From Aquibacillus rhizosphaerae (GTDB lineage: Bacteria > Bacillota > Bacilli > Bacillales > Amphibacillaceae), in NCBI RefSeq assembly GCF_030282825.1, contig NZ_JASTZU010000031.1, forward strand, positions 20,355 to 84,354: a stretch of 64,000 nucleotides of DNA, given 5' to 3'. The notes beneath the pieces are model-generated. The model had not been told where the DNA came from. It saw nothing but the letters and a program-made list of their open reading frames with translations, and searched no databases. The position numbers were made by a program, and so were the translations under genes. Shown here one piece after another: positions 27,904 through 37,009 of the stretch (positions are counted from its first letter, which is position 1; each line of letters opens with the position of its first letter).

Positions 27904-28580
27904 AGTTTCTTATCCTTCAATGAATAACCAACTCCACGAACGGTATGAATATAGGATGTGGCAAAGGGGGTGTCAATTTTTTGCCGCAAATAACGAATAT
28001 ATACATCAACAACGTTTGTGTCTCCAACATAATCATAACCCCAGACATGTTCGATTAATTGATCACGCTGTAATACTTGGTTTTCATTTTTCATTAAGTA
28101 GATGAGTAAGTCGAATTCTCTTGGAGTTAGTTCTACTGATTGTCCTTCTCTCGTCACTTCACGTGTTTGTATATTTGCAGAAAGATCCCCAACCGATAAC
28201 TGTTCTGAGGGTTGGACAGACATATTCCGTAAATGCACCCGAATCCGTGCTAAAACTTCTTCAATTTGAAACGGTTTTGTTATATAATCGTTTGCGCCTA
28301 AATCCAACCCAGAAACTTTGTCGTGAACTTCATCACGGGCTGTTAACAAAATGATGGGTGTCGTCTTATCTTTATTTCGCACTCTTCTGAGCACTTCTAA
28401 ACCACTTAACTGTGGTAACAAAATATCTAATAAGATAAGGTCCCAAGATTGAGCTTTAATGTTAACTAAGGCATCATTCCCATTATTAGCAATCATCGTT
28501 TGATAACCTTCATAACCTAATTCCAACTGAAGCACCCTTGCGAGCTTTTGCTCATCTTCCACAATGAGTATGTTGGGCAA
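27900..28580 (-). CDS. OmpR-family response regulator (YkoG-like)
   Basis: The 226-aa regulator has receiver acidic residues Glu8-Asp9, phosphoacceptor Asp52 (LILLDILLPQ), Lys102 (ITKPF), and a C-terminal winged helix ending HTVRGVGYSL. The start is a TTG at 28580 with GAGGAG upstream, as no ATG is available before the conserved NILIVEDE. It is the first gene of regulator-kinase-PepSY. Confidence 0.9.
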   Translation of the reverse strand: MPNILIVEDEQKLARVLQLELGYEGYQTMIANNGNDALVNIKAQSWDLILLDILLPQLSGLEVLRRVRNKDKTTPIILLTARDEVHDKVSGLDLGANDYITKPFQIEEVLARIRVHLRNMSVQPSEQLSVGDLSANIQTREVTREGQSVELTPREFDLLIYLMKNENQVLQRDQLIEHVWGYDYVGDTNVVDVYIRYLRQKIDTPFATSYIHTVRGVGYSLKDKKL

Positions 28581-28754
28581 TGTAATCAGCTCCTCTGCTT
28601 CCTTCTTTTCTTTAAGTGTATAATAAAAAAGAAGAAAAACGATAACCCAAAAGTAGTATTTAAGTTAGAAGTTCTAACTTGTTCATCTTCTATTAAGGCA
28701 CTGTTAAAGTTAGTTTAATGTATTAGCTATATATCTAAGCGAGGAGAAAGAGTT

Positions 28755-28896
28755 ATGAAAAAGTATAAAACTTTAAAGTTTCCAAGAAGTTTGTTAATGA
28801 AGAAGGTATATAAAACTAAATCAAACTCCCGATGTCAATGATGATTATGGGTTAATCAGCTACGGTTCCATTGCTGATGAATTAAATAGATTTTAG
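28755..28896 (+). pseudogene. small gene with an apparent frameshift
   Basis: ATG 28755 with GAGGAG upstream opens MKKYKTLKFPRSLLMKKVYK but stops after 28 codons (TGA 28839). Shifting one base, the frame continues TPDVNDDYGLISYGSIADE... to TAG 28894. The second part looks like genuine protein sequence, so a single-base change probably split a gene of about 46 codons. The 160 bp to the gerB end hold no clear gene. Family unknown. Confidence 0.4.
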
Positions 28897-29058
28897 TGCC
28901 ATAATCCTATTAAACAACCGTTCCCTTGAAGAAGACAATTGTTAAATAGAGAATCCCTATAACTGGAAGTGTTATTTTTACTGCTAATACTAACATTAAA
29001 TTTTTAGAAAACAGTCCTTTCTTAAAACGTCTTTAAAAGGATAGATGAAGCAAGAGTC

Positions 29059-30144
29059 CTAATGTCTTTTTTTTATCAATCCAACTATAAAGAGTAAGAG
29101 AGGCAGTATTATCCCAAAAGTAATCGAAACGGAAATCCAGGTACTGTTTAAGAATTGACTTGTTGCAATCACGTTCTGTGTTACGTGAGCAGCCGATACT
29201 AACAGCAAATAAGTTAGTGGAATCGTCAATGTTTTATAACTCTTTAATTGGAGTGTTTGGCTGAGACCTATAGCTAAAACATAAAAACAACTCGTAATTT
29301 TAAAGAATATAGTGAAAAACCAAATAATAGCAACGAGAATCTCAATTCTTTCTAAAAAATCAGCAATACTGATTTTCTTACCTAGAGCATAAGTCGGATA
29401 AGCATTCCTGGTCGTTATATCAGGACCTAATACGAGTACACACATGATGGTGATCAGTGTAAGTAGTAATCCGCCAATAAATACACCAATTAAAAAGTTT
29501 TTAGGTGCTTTTCGGTTTGTAACATTGTTCATAACGGCTAATAAAATGACTATTTCCAAAAAGGGATATCCCATTAGAGGAAGTGCTCCAGCTAGTGTGC
29601 TAGAAATATCGGTTTGAAGGACGGGTTGTATATTCGTTATATCAGATTCAGGCATAACTAAACTGATTAACAATAAGATTGCTATGACAACGTAAGGGAA
29701 GAATATTTCGGCTGTTCTGGCTATTACTTCTATTCCCAATCGTATTGCTGATAGGCATGTAATAATGGAAAGTATCATAATTACTTCCAGTGGAGTCTCA
29801 ATGAGCATTTCCGTTGTAATAAAGTCCCCCATTACACGCAAATTGCCAATCGCAATTTCAAACACATAAATCATAAACAAAATGGAAACTATTTTGCCAA
29901 TCCATTTACCGAATAAATATTCCATCTGTTCGTATAAATTTTTATTCGGATTTTGTGTGTAGATGCGATTGTATAATAACACCATAATCATTGTGAAAAA
30001 GGTGATTAGTAATACGGAAGCCCATCCATTTTGTTTGCCATAACCTGTTGCTATTGCGGGAACAATGATAACCGCTGTTCCTAAAATATTCATAATGATG
30101 AGAATAGTAAATTGTCTACCGCTTATTTGCACTGATTGATTCAA
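29059..30144 (-). CDS. spore germination receptor subunit B (GerAB/ArcD-type permease)
   Basis: The 361-aa protein has ten membrane segments and the spore-germination permease pattern: SGRQFTILIIMNILGTAVIIVPAIA at the N-terminus, then YEQMEYLFGKWIGKIVSILF and PLMGYPFLEIVILLAVM. Within a germinant receptor the B subunit binds the nutrient (an amino acid-polyamine-organocation transporter fold). It is the last of four genes on the minus strand: A (31673), C (30439), the 2-TM protein (30187), then B. Expression would be expected in the forespore under sigma-G; I could not place a convincing promoter. Confidence 0.9.
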   Translation of the reverse strand: MNQSVQISGRQFTILIIMNILGTAVIIVPAIATGYGKQNGWASVLLITFFTMIMVLLYNRIYTQNPNKNLYEQMEYLFGKWIGKIVSILFMIYVFEIAIGNLRVMGDFITTEMLIETPLEVIMILSIITCLSAIRLGIEVIARTAEIFFPYVVIAILLLISLVMPESDITNIQPVLQTDISSTLAGALPLMGYPFLEIVILLAVMNNVTNRKAPKNFLIGVFIGGLLLTLITIMCVLVLGPDITTRNAYPTYALGKKISIADFLERIEILVAIIWFFTIFFKITSCFYVLAIGLSQTLQLKSYKTLTIPLTYLLLVSAAHVTQNVIATSQFLNSTWISVSITFGIILPLLLFIVGLIKKRH

Positions 30145-30186
30145 CGTAAATCCCCCGATGAGATAAAATACCTATCTGCCTATAGA

Positions 30187-30435
30187 TCACTTAGGTTGAA
30201 AAGTTTTTAGTAGATTAGCAATGGGCTTTGTAACTGGTTGGAATACTTGATCAAGTATTTTACTTGAAGAAGGAATTGGCAACCCTATACTTAAACTAAT
30301 AACTAAATAAAGAGCAACAATGCATCCTCCAATAAAGACTAGTTTGTCTTTTTTTGACTTGTGTTTTTTTACTTGTTTGTATTCCACTCGAAATAGGATA
30401 AGAGAGAGTAAGGAGACAGATATTGCCATTAGCAT
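30187..30435 (-). CDS. two-helix membrane protein of the germination operon (D-subunit-like)
   Basis: The 82-aa protein has two hydrophobic helices (about 2-16 and 32-51) separated by a Lys-rich loop (EYKQVKKHKSKKDK), then a soluble tail. It starts 3 bp after the stop codon of the C-subunit gene and is followed by B. Small 2-TM D subunits (such as GerKD or GerUD) accompany several Bacillus germinant receptors and modify their activity. Size, topology and position fit, but sequence identity with those could not be checked. Confidence 0.65.
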   Translation of the reverse strand: MLMAISVSLLSLILFRVEYKQVKKHKSKKDKLVFIGGCIVALYLVISLSIGLPIPSSSKILDQVFQPVTKPIANLLKTFQPK

Positions 30436-30438
30436 CCT

Positions 30439-31650
30439 TTATTCATCCTCATTTTTATTCTTTTTAATATCATTAACAAAGCTATCTGTTGTCGTCCCAG
30501 TTCTTATAATCTTCATATCAGTGTTTACAACAATTTCAAGATTTATAAATTCTTCTTGCCAATTTTTTCCCCATGTTTGCCAACGTTTTGGTTCGAAACG
30601 TCCTAATACTTCACCAAAACCAAATATGTCACTGTTTAACTCTTGTGCCTTTTCTATACTTCCGTTCACAATATCAACTAATTTCTTTTCTATTTTTTTT
30701 TCTATGTCTTGAATCGTCTTTTCATCATTAATATCGATTGTACAGGAGATCTCCGCAATATTTGCTTCACTTTTTACATCAATAACAATTTTTGGTTTTT
30801 TATCTTCCTGATATCCTGACAATTCAGTATTTGTCTTTGTAATTTCTAAGGAAACTGTTCCTTCTTTGTCACATTCTACCCAGCCCACTGTATTTGTGAT
30901 GTTATCCGTAATGTAGTTAAAGCCTTTACTTTCACTTTCGTTTAACCAACCAACGAGTTGATCATTGTGGAACACACCTATATTATCAACGTGGAGTTGT
31001 GTAGGTGGATGAATGGTCTCTACATTTTCAAGACTAGAACCGGTGTCAGGATCACCTGTAATGTATAAGCCAGTTAATACCGGTTCTTTACTCTTACTAC
31101 TTAAGGTGGCAATAAGTTCGTCTAATGTGACAACTTTTGTTGGCGCCCAGTTATTTTGTGAGGTTCTAAGACTAGAAACAATTTTGTTTGCTGGTGATTT
31201 TTCTAATGGAGTTAATACGTTCAATAGGTCTTCGGCGCGCATGTCTTTTGCTACCGAAATGGAAAAGTCAGTTCGCATTTCATGATCTCGAGAGATGAAA
31301 TCCAAAGCTGGTGCAAGACCTGCTTCAGCTAACTCTTGTCCGAAAACAACCATCCGAATATGTGATAAATATAATTTTCTTGGTGTACTTTGCGTTAATC
31401 GTCTTAGTGCTTCAAAAATAGTTTTTCCATTTTCGGAGTACGTAGAAACAGGTACTCTAGAAGAAAGTTGGTCGCCGGCAATTTCACCAGGGTTCATCAC
31501 TTGGGCGGTGACTCTAAACCCTTCTTCATGCTTATCAATTCCGAGTGCAGTTGTAATTGCTAGGTCGCTAAGTTCACGTGAACTCCAACATCCTCCTAAA
31601 AAAATAGACATAGAAAAAACGAATAGAATAGTTATCCATTTGTATTTCAT
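30439..31650 (-). CDS. spore germination lipoprotein subunit C (Ger(x)C family)
   Basis: The 403-aa protein has a signal peptide and lipobox FLGGCW, followed by the family's WSSRELSDLAITTALGID motif, ESGKTIFEALRRLTQSTPRKLYLSHIR in domain 1 and the typical C-terminal FGEVLGRFEPKRWQTWGKNW in domain 3. ATG 31650 (MKYKWITILF) is preferred over 31719 because AAAGAGG lies 9 bp upstream and the longer form would overlap subunit A and precede the signal peptide with non-typical sequence. It is tethered to the outer face of the spore inner membrane. Confidence 0.9.
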   Translation of the reverse strand: MKYKWITILFVFSMSIFLGGCWSSRELSDLAITTALGIDKHEEGFRVTAQVMNPGEIAGDQLSSRVPVSTYSENGKTIFEALRRLTQSTPRKLYLSHIRMVVFGQELAEAGLAPALDFISRDHEMRTDFSISVAKDMRAEDLLNVLTPLEKSPANKIVSSLRTSQNNWAPTKVVTLDELIATLSSKSKEPVLTGLYITGDPDTGSSLENVETIHPPTQLHVDNIGVFHNDQLVGWLNESESKGFNYITDNITNTVGWVECDKEGTVSLEITKTNTELSGYQEDKKPKIVIDVKSEANIAEISCTIDINDEKTIQDIEKKIEKKLVDIVNGSIEKAQELNSDIFGFGEVLGRFEPKRWQTWGKNWQEEFINLEIVVNTDMKIIRTGTTTDSFVNDIKKNKNEDE

Positions 31651-31672
31651 ATTCCATAACCTCTTTACTTTA

Positions 31673-33256
31673 TTATCTAGTCGGTCTAGGTTCCTCCGTA
31701 TTTGCTCGCTGTTTATCATTCTGGTTAATTAATTTTGGTCTGCGATTTTGCATCCACAAAGGCATTCGGATAAGTGCATCTTTTTGATCACTAATTGACA
31801 ATGGAGCCATGGGTGACAAATAGGGTATCCCAAAAGAACGAAGGCTAGTTAAATGAAGAACCATTATAATTAATCCAAGTATGATGCCAAACAAACCAAA
31901 AGTACCTGCTAATATGATGAATATAAATCGTAACATTCTTACGGAAATCGCCATGTTATAGGTTGGTGAAACGAAACTACTTATGGCAGTAAGTGACACG
32001 ACAATTACCATGGTTGATGAAACAATCCCTGCTTCCACAGCTGCTTGTCCCAAAATTAATGTTCCGACAATTGATATTGCTGAACCAACAGCTCGAGGTA
32101 AGCGAATCCCAGCCTCTCTTAATATCTCAAATGTTACTTCCATGATTAGAGCTTCAACTAGTGCTGGAAAAGGTACACCTTCCCTTTGAGCAGCTATACT
32201 TATTAACAGTTCCGTTGGGATCATTTCTTGATGAAAGGTTGTTAAGGCGATATAAGCTGATGGTGTAACTAAAGCTAAAAAGAAACAGAAAAAACGAAGA
32301 AGTCTAATTGCACTGGATATGTCACTTCGTTGATAGTAGTCTTCACTCGATTGGAAAAAATCAATAAATAATGCAGGCACTAGTAAAACGAAAGGTGTTC
32401 CGTCAACTAAGATCGCAACTTTTCCTTCTAACAAACCTGCACAAATCGAATCTGGTCTTTCCGAGTTATACATAACAGGAAATGGGGTGTACGTTTCATC
32501 TTGAATAAGTTCTTCAATGTAACCACTTTCTAATATCGCATCAATGTCTATTTTATTTAGACGTTGTTTTACCTCTTTGACAATTTCCTCGCTGACAATA
32601 CCATTAATATAGGCAATGGCTACATCGGTGTTGGTTCTTTTTCCAATCTTCTGGGTTTCCATCCATAAATCCGGGTCCTTTATTCTTCGTCTGATTAAAG
32701 CGGTATTGGTCTTTAATGTTTCCGAAAAGGCATCCTTTGGTCCCCTTACAACTTGCTGAGAACTAGGTTCTTGAACCCCCCTATCCTGCCAACCTCTTGA
32801 TCCAATCCCAAAGCCTTTTGAAAATCCGTCTAGCAAGACAATCGTATCCCCTGAAAGAAGCTGTTCAAATATAGCTTTATAAGTAGTAACTTCATTGACC
32901 TCAACACTGGTTAGTGAAGAGTTTTTAATGAGGGCAAATAATTCATTTTCATTTGATATAACTTGTCCCGTTTTAGCTTCTCTAATGTCAATCATCAACG
33001 TATGCATAATAAAATCATTAACAATATTTTTATCAACGAGCCCGTCGGTGTAAAGCACAGCAGCTTTAATGGAAGTATTGCTACCAATGTTTATTTCTCT
33101 GATTACAATATCATAGCTGTTTCCTACGGTTGCCTTTATGGCAGCTAAATTTTCTTTCAATGTTTTATCTAATTTTTTGTCATGTTCTGAAGAAATATTT
33201 TCTACTGCTTTTCTTTTGTTTTTGTTGCCCTTGATAAGTTTAGACAGTTTAACCAT
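31673..33256 (-). CDS. spore germination receptor subunit A
   Basis: The 527-aa protein has the GerA-family soluble N-terminal half with SSLTSVEVNEVTTYKAIFEQLLSGDTIVLLDG, then REPSSQQVVRGPKDAFSETLKTN in variant form (VQEPSSQQVV), and four or five C-terminal membrane helices including PSAYIALTTFHQEMIPTELLISIAAQREGVPFP. ATG 33256 is chosen over 33409 because AGGTGG precedes it and the extra 51 residues are low-quality, Lys-rich sequence. A subunits oligomerise into an ion channel that opens upon germinant binding. It is the first gene of the operon. Confidence 0.92.
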   Translation of the reverse strand: MVKLSKLIKGNKNKRKAVENISSEHDKKLDKTLKENLAAIKATVGNSYDIVIREINIGSNTSIKAAVLYTDGLVDKNIVNDFIMHTLMIDIREAKTGQVISNENELFALIKNSSLTSVEVNEVTTYKAIFEQLLSGDTIVLLDGFSKGFGIGSRGWQDRGVQEPSSQQVVRGPKDAFSETLKTNTALIRRRIKDPDLWMETQKIGKRTNTDVAIAYINGIVSEEIVKEVKQRLNKIDIDAILESGYIEELIQDETYTPFPVMYNSERPDSICAGLLEGKVAILVDGTPFVLLVPALFIDFFQSSEDYYQRSDISSAIRLLRFFCFFLALVTPSAYIALTTFHQEMIPTELLISIAAQREGVPFPALVEALIMEVTFEILREAGIRLPRAVGSAISIVGTLILGQAAVEAGIVSSTMVIVVSLTAISSFVSPTYNMAISVRMLRFIFIILAGTFGLFGIILGLIIMVLHLTSLRSFGIPYLSPMAPLSISDQKDALIRMPLWMQNRRPKLINQNDKQRANTEEPRPTR

Positions 33257-33440
33257 ACCGAAATCCCACCTACTGTTTCTGAACGTGAAATAATTATATA
33301 AGTAATGATTAGTAGTCTTTACATAAGGTGTTTTTTTATCCAAGGAAACAGCAGAGCAATTCTTTTGCTTCAACAATTTTTTTTTGTCTTTTTTTTCGAC
33401 AATTGACATTAGGTTCGATTGCTAGTATGAAAAAAAGTAA

Positions 33441-33460
33441 AAATTGATTTAAATCAATTT
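33441..33460 (+). promoter_or_regulatory. perfect FNR-type box with class II promoter
   Basis: TTGATTTAAATCAA (33444-33457) is the canonical FNR consensus TTGAT-N4-ATCAA, inside a 20-bp perfect palindrome. Its centre at 33450.5 is 41.5 bp before a start predicted from the -10 sequence TAAGAT (33480-33485), the class II activation geometry. It should drive the copZ-like, P-type ATPase and regulator genes. Confidence 0.75.
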
Positions 33461-33515
33461 CTTAAATACAAAGAAACTTTAAGATAAAAGTACAAATAAA
33501 AAGGAGGAAAACGAT

Positions 33516-33737
33516 ATGTCAAAAGCAGTATTCCAATTAGAAGCTTTAACTTGTCCATCTTGTATTAAGAAGATAGAAACGACACTTAACAAAACAAAGG
33601 GTGTAGAATTCGCGAAGGTATTGTTTAACTCAAGCAAAGTAAAAACAGAGTTCGATGAAAGTCAAATAGAAGTGAGTGAAATAGAAGGAAAGATAAGTAA
33701 ATTGGGTTACCCAGTATTGTCAGCTAAAATTTCATAG
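33516..33737 (+). CDS. heavy-metal-associated (CopZ-like) chaperone
   Basis: The 73-aa protein is a single HMA domain of ferredoxin-like fold: KAVFQLEALTCPSCIKKIETTLNKTKGVEFAKVLFNSSKVKTEF. The metal-binding motif is CPSC at about 13-16 in place of the usual MxCxxC with methionine, the variant common in domains that serve zinc/cobalt-type or unusual ATPases. AAGGAGG precedes the ATG. It lies 45 bp before the P-type ATPase, which lacks its own HMA domain, so it probably hands the metal to it. Confidence 0.88.
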   Translation: MSKAVFQLEALTCPSCIKKIETTLNKTKGVEFAKVLFNSSKVKTEFDESQIEVSEIEGKISKLGYPVLSAKIS

Positions 33738-33781
33738 AAGAACAAAAAACTGTGCTTCATTTTAAAAGGAGGAGAAAGGAC

Positions 33782-35677
33782 ATGATTCCATTTGTTCATA
33801 AACATAAAAATCATATTACCGCAATCACAGGGATTTTAATTGTATTGGGTTTTATTAGTGGATTAATTTGGAACGGTGAAATCAAAAATGTAGCACTCGT
33901 TATAGCTACGATTATTGCAAGTACTCCTATTTCGATCAAAGCTTTCCAAGCACTTAAAATGAAAGCTTTTAGCATTGAATTACTGGTTACAATCGCTGTT
34001 ATAGGGGCACTCACCATAGGAGAATACGTGGAATCAGCAGTTGTTACTTTTTTATTTTTATTTGGTGGATATTTGGAAGCCAGGACATTAGAAAAAACTC
34101 GTTCGTCATTAAAGGGTTTAGTTGATATGTCACCCCAAGAGGCAAGCGTTATGCGAGACGGAAGACAAATCAACTTAGCTATTGAAGAAGTAGTGGAAGG
34201 GGATCGCGTCGTAATTCGTTCGGGAGGAAAAGTTCCTGTCGATGGGGAAATTGTTGCAGGGAACGCATCCTTGAATGAATCAGCGATAACAGGTGAGAGT
34301 AAACCCTCAACAAAAAATGTAAAGGATAACGTGTATAGTGGAACAATAGTAGATAGTGGTTATATTGAAATTGTTGCTGAAAAAGTTGGAGATGACACAG
34401 CATTTGCAAAGATTATTGAACTTGTTGAAGAAGCACAAGAATCCAAATCCAAAACAGAAAAATTCTTGGACAAATTCGCTAATATTTATACACCAGCTGT
34501 TGTTGTGTTATCCATATTCGTTTACGTGATTACAAGAGACCTTCATTTGGCAATCACATTCCTAGTTATTGCATGCCCAGGTGCTTTAGTGATTGGTGCT
34601 CCCGTTTCAACCGTTGCCGGTATTGGCAATGGTGCTAAAAATGGTGTGCTTGTAAAAGGGGGAGAAGTGATGGATAACTTCTCTAAAGTCGATACGCTTG
34701 TATTTGATAAGACAGGTACGCTAACCAAAGGAAAACCGGAAATCACTGATATTAAGACATTTGCTAAGCAAGATTCTAATGAATTACTGAGATTGGTTGC
34801 TGAAGCAGAAAGGATCTCAGAACATCATTTAGGTAAAACAATTGTAAATGAAGCACATGCGAGAGGAATTTCACTTACGAGTGAAGCTATCGAGGGGGAG
34901 GTATGGAAAGGAAATGGAATTGTTGCAAGTATCGATGGACACAGCTTAATCGTTGGAAATCGTAAGTTGATGAATACAAAAAGTATTGCTATTTCTGCAA
35001 CTGTAAATACTTATGCAGAAGCTCGCGAAAAACTAGGGAATACTGCAATTTTTACGGCGATAGACGGAGAAATTGTGGGTATCTTCTCTATTTCAGATCA
35101 AATCCGCGAAGATGCGAAAGAGGCACTTGCTGAAATGAGAGAGAATGGAATTAAACGAATTATCATGTTAACAGGTGATAATAAGTGCACAGCTGAACTA
35201 GTTGCTAATCAACTTGGAATAGATGATTTTCATGCAGAATTGCTGCCAGAAGACAAAGTAAAGTTTGTGAAAAAGTTAAAAGAAGCCGGTCACGTTGTTG
35301 CGATGGCGGGAGATGGAATTAATGATGCACCAGCAATTGCTACTGCTAATATCGGTTTAGCGATGGGCGAAGGTGGTACAGATATTTCGATGGAAACAGC
35401 AGATATAGTTCTGATGGCTGATAAATTAATGCAATTCTCGCACGCATATTCACTTTCCAAAGTAACGATACGAAACATGAAACAAAATACGTACTTTGCA
35501 GTAGGAATTGTATTGGTACTTTTAATTGGCGTTCTTATGGGATCTGTTCATCTAGCATCCGGTATGTTTATCCATGAAGCGAGTGTTTTACTTGTCATTG
35601 TTAATGCAATGAGACTAATGAAATTTAATGAAAAGAAAGTCAAAGTCCAGAAAAAGTTGCAAACTATTCATGTTTAA
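33782..35677 (+). CDS. heavy-metal P1B-type ATPase with CPG motif
   Basis: The 631-aa pump has the actuator motif ITGESKP, phosphorylation Asp309 in FDKTGTLTKG, MLTGDN, and the hinge GDGINDAPA. Two hallmark sites deviate: the membrane metal site is Cys265-Pro266-Gly267 (ACPGALVIGAPV) instead of CPC, and the nucleotide-binding HP motif reads His348-His349 (SEHHLG). Both deviations occur together in a Firmicutes subgroup as far as I recall. The N-terminus lacks an HMA domain and is His/Lys-rich (HKHKNH). ATG 33782 follows AGGAGG; GTG 33752 is rejected. Metal and direction are uncertain; it is co-transcribed with a CPSC chaperone and an FNR-like regulator. Confidence 0.9.
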   Translation: MIPFVHKHKNHITAITGILIVLGFISGLIWNGEIKNVALVIATIIASTPISIKAFQALKMKAFSIELLVTIAVIGALTIGEYVESAVVTFLFLFGGYLEARTLEKTRSSLKGLVDMSPQEASVMRDGRQINLAIEEVVEGDRVVIRSGGKVPVDGEIVAGNASLNESAITGESKPSTKNVKDNVYSGTIVDSGYIEIVAEKVGDDTAFAKIIELVEEAQESKSKTEKFLDKFANIYTPAVVVLSIFVYVITRDLHLAITFLVIACPGALVIGAPVSTVAGIGNGAKNGVLVKGGEVMDNFSKVDTLVFDKTGTLTKGKPEITDIKTFAKQDSNELLRLVAEAERISEHHLGKTIVNEAHARGISLTSEAIEGEVWKGNGIVASIDGHSLIVGNRKLMNTKSIAISATVNTYAEAREKLGNTAIFTAIDGEIVGIFSISDQIREDAKEALAEMRENGIKRIIMLTGDNKCTAELVANQLGIDDFHAELLPEDKVKFVKKLKEAGHVVAMAGDGINDAPAIATANIGLAMGEGGTDISMETADIVLMADKLMQFSHAYSLSKVTIRNMKQNTYFAVGIVLVLLIGVLMGSVHLASGMFIHEASVLLVIVNAMRLMKFNEKKVKVQKKLQTIHV

Positions 35678-35726
35678 AACAACAGGGACTAAGTATTAAA
35701 TGTTAAAATTTAAATAGCTTAGAATA

Positions 35727-36455
35727 TTGGATTGCGAGGTGAAGGAAATAGAAAATAAGGAAAGCCAACAGGCATGTAATCATACGATCGGTTCACACAA
35801 ATCCTGTATTTCTTTAGTTCCTATTTTTAATCATTTAGAATCAGAACAAATGGATGAAATATTAATGACGGCACAGTCTGTATCGTATAAAAAAGGTGAA
35901 ATCATTTATCAAGCAGACAATCAATCAACCTCCCTTTATATTGTTAATAGTGGGAAAGTTAGAATTTTTAGGCTATCTGAATCAGGCAAAGAGCAGTTGG
36001 TACGAATTCTAAATCCAGGTGATTTTACAGGTGAGTATGCTTTGTTTAGTGAATCAACCCATGAATCTTTTGCCGAAGCAATGGTTGATACAGCTGTTTG
36101 TATGATTAATCGTACCGATTTACAAGCGTTTCTTTTAAAGTACCCATCTATTTCTTTAAAAATATTAGCTGAGTTCTCTACTAGACTAGAACAATCAGAA
36201 AAACAAAGTACCTGGTTTGCGACCGAGAAAGTAGAAACAAGGATTGCCCATTACTTAATAGAAGGTTTAGCCGGTGGTAATCACTCAGAGGTACTAGAGT
36301 TACCGATGAGTAAAAAAGATTTAGCTTCTTATTTGGGAACGACTCCTGAGACCATTAGTCGAAAATTAGCTGATCTCGAAGCTCAAGGCCTAATCAAATT
36401 AAAGCCACATAAAAAAATAGAGATTATAGATGTAGAGGGACTACTTTTAGTTTAG
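35727..36455 (+). CDS. Crp/Fnr-family regulator, FNR-like
   Basis: The 242-aa regulator has an N-terminal cysteine region (Cys3, Cys17, Cys27), a cyclic-nucleotide-type beta roll, Cys125 in DTAVCMINRTDL at the place of E. coli FNR Cys122, a dimerisation helix and an HTH whose recognition helix reads TPETISRKLADLE. The E..SR of that helix is the FNR signature for TTGAT. Thus it may hold a redox-sensitive cluster or disulfide and bind the box at 33441. The start is unsure: TTG 35727 lacks a good site, and GTG 35739 would remove Cys3. It is third in the unit, 49 bp after the ATPase, and a weak terminator-like hairpin (36465-36484) follows. Confidence 0.88.
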   Translation: MDCEVKEIENKESQQACNHTIGSHKSCISLVPIFNHLESEQMDEILMTAQSVSYKKGEIIYQADNQSTSLYIVNSGKVRIFRLSESGKEQLVRILNPGDFTGEYALFSESTHESFAEAMVDTAVCMINRTDLQAFLLKYPSISLKILAEFSTRLEQSEKQSTWFATEKVETRIAHYLIEGLAGGNHSEVLELPMSKKDLASYLGTTPETISRKLADLEAQGLIKLKPHKKIEIIDVEGLLLV

Positions 36456-36583
36456 CGATTATAAACTGGAAGTAGTTTTTTTCTAACCACACCAAGTATA
36501 AGGAAGGTAAAATAGTATGGAAGAAAAAGTCGGGGTGTGTTTCATTTTCAATACACCAATCTATTGCTCAAGTGGTTTTCTTG

Positions 36584-36752
36584 TAGCATAGGAAATTATA
36601 GATTTAGTGGCCTGTGGATAACTGACTACCAGCATGTGCCACGTCCAGCTACAGCGCCTACCCGAGACAAACATCTTTGTGGTAAATAGCACCACATAGC
36701 TGTTTGTCTTAATTGCCCTAGGGTGAGTAAGGCGCTCCGAGCTTTTGTTCAG
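36584..36752. repeat. long imperfect palindrome, dispersed repeat R2, full copy
   Basis: Outer arms GTCCAGCTACAGCGCC and GGCGCTCCGAGCTTTTG, middle arms CCTACCC/GGGTGAGTAAGG and inner arms AGACAAACA/TGTTTGTCT form one large foldback. The left 85 bp recur at 46159-46243 (TAGCATAGGAA-ATTATAGATTTA...). A short relative lies at 41138-41165. Bacillaceae genomes carry many such GTCCAGCT-type intergenic repeats of unknown function. Confidence 0.7.
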
Positions 36753-36847
36753 GGTGTATTTGCCAAAGATAAGAAGCTGTATTGTTTTAAGTGTTACGAG
36801 GAAAAGGGCTAAGAGATTAACATATGTCTAAAACGCATTGTTGCATG

Positions 36848-36953
36848 AATCAATTTCATAATACTAATTTTGATGTTATCTAAGACAATATATAGTGGGA
36901 TAAATCAATTTCTAACCATTGTCTTAGATGACGGAATAAGGTAATTATGAAAT
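36848..36953. repeat. structured palindromic element, copy B
   Basis: This copy has the same ends as copy A (24 nt from AATCAATTTCATAATAC and 20 nt to GGTAATTATGAAAT) and the same loop theme (GATAAATCAATTTCTAA). Its central stem is ATCTAAGACAAT (36878-36889) with perfect complement ATTGTCTTAGAT (36918-36929), unrelated in sequence to the stem of copy A. Confidence 0.7.
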
Positions 36954-37009
36954 GGACTCACATAAATATTACAGCTAAGAAGTAGCAAAAACCTCCCAAA
37001 TGATACCTA

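Noticed and set aside
28919..29020. Minus-strand frame MLVLAVKITLPVIGILYLTIV... downstream of gerB
   Set aside because: A hydrophobic peptide of under 30 residues with no ribosome binding site; may be a remnant but cannot be supported.
36517..36591. 24-codon frame with a ribosome binding site (MEEKVGVCFIFNTP...)
   Set aside because: Very short and running into repeat R2; no support beyond the AGGAAGG.
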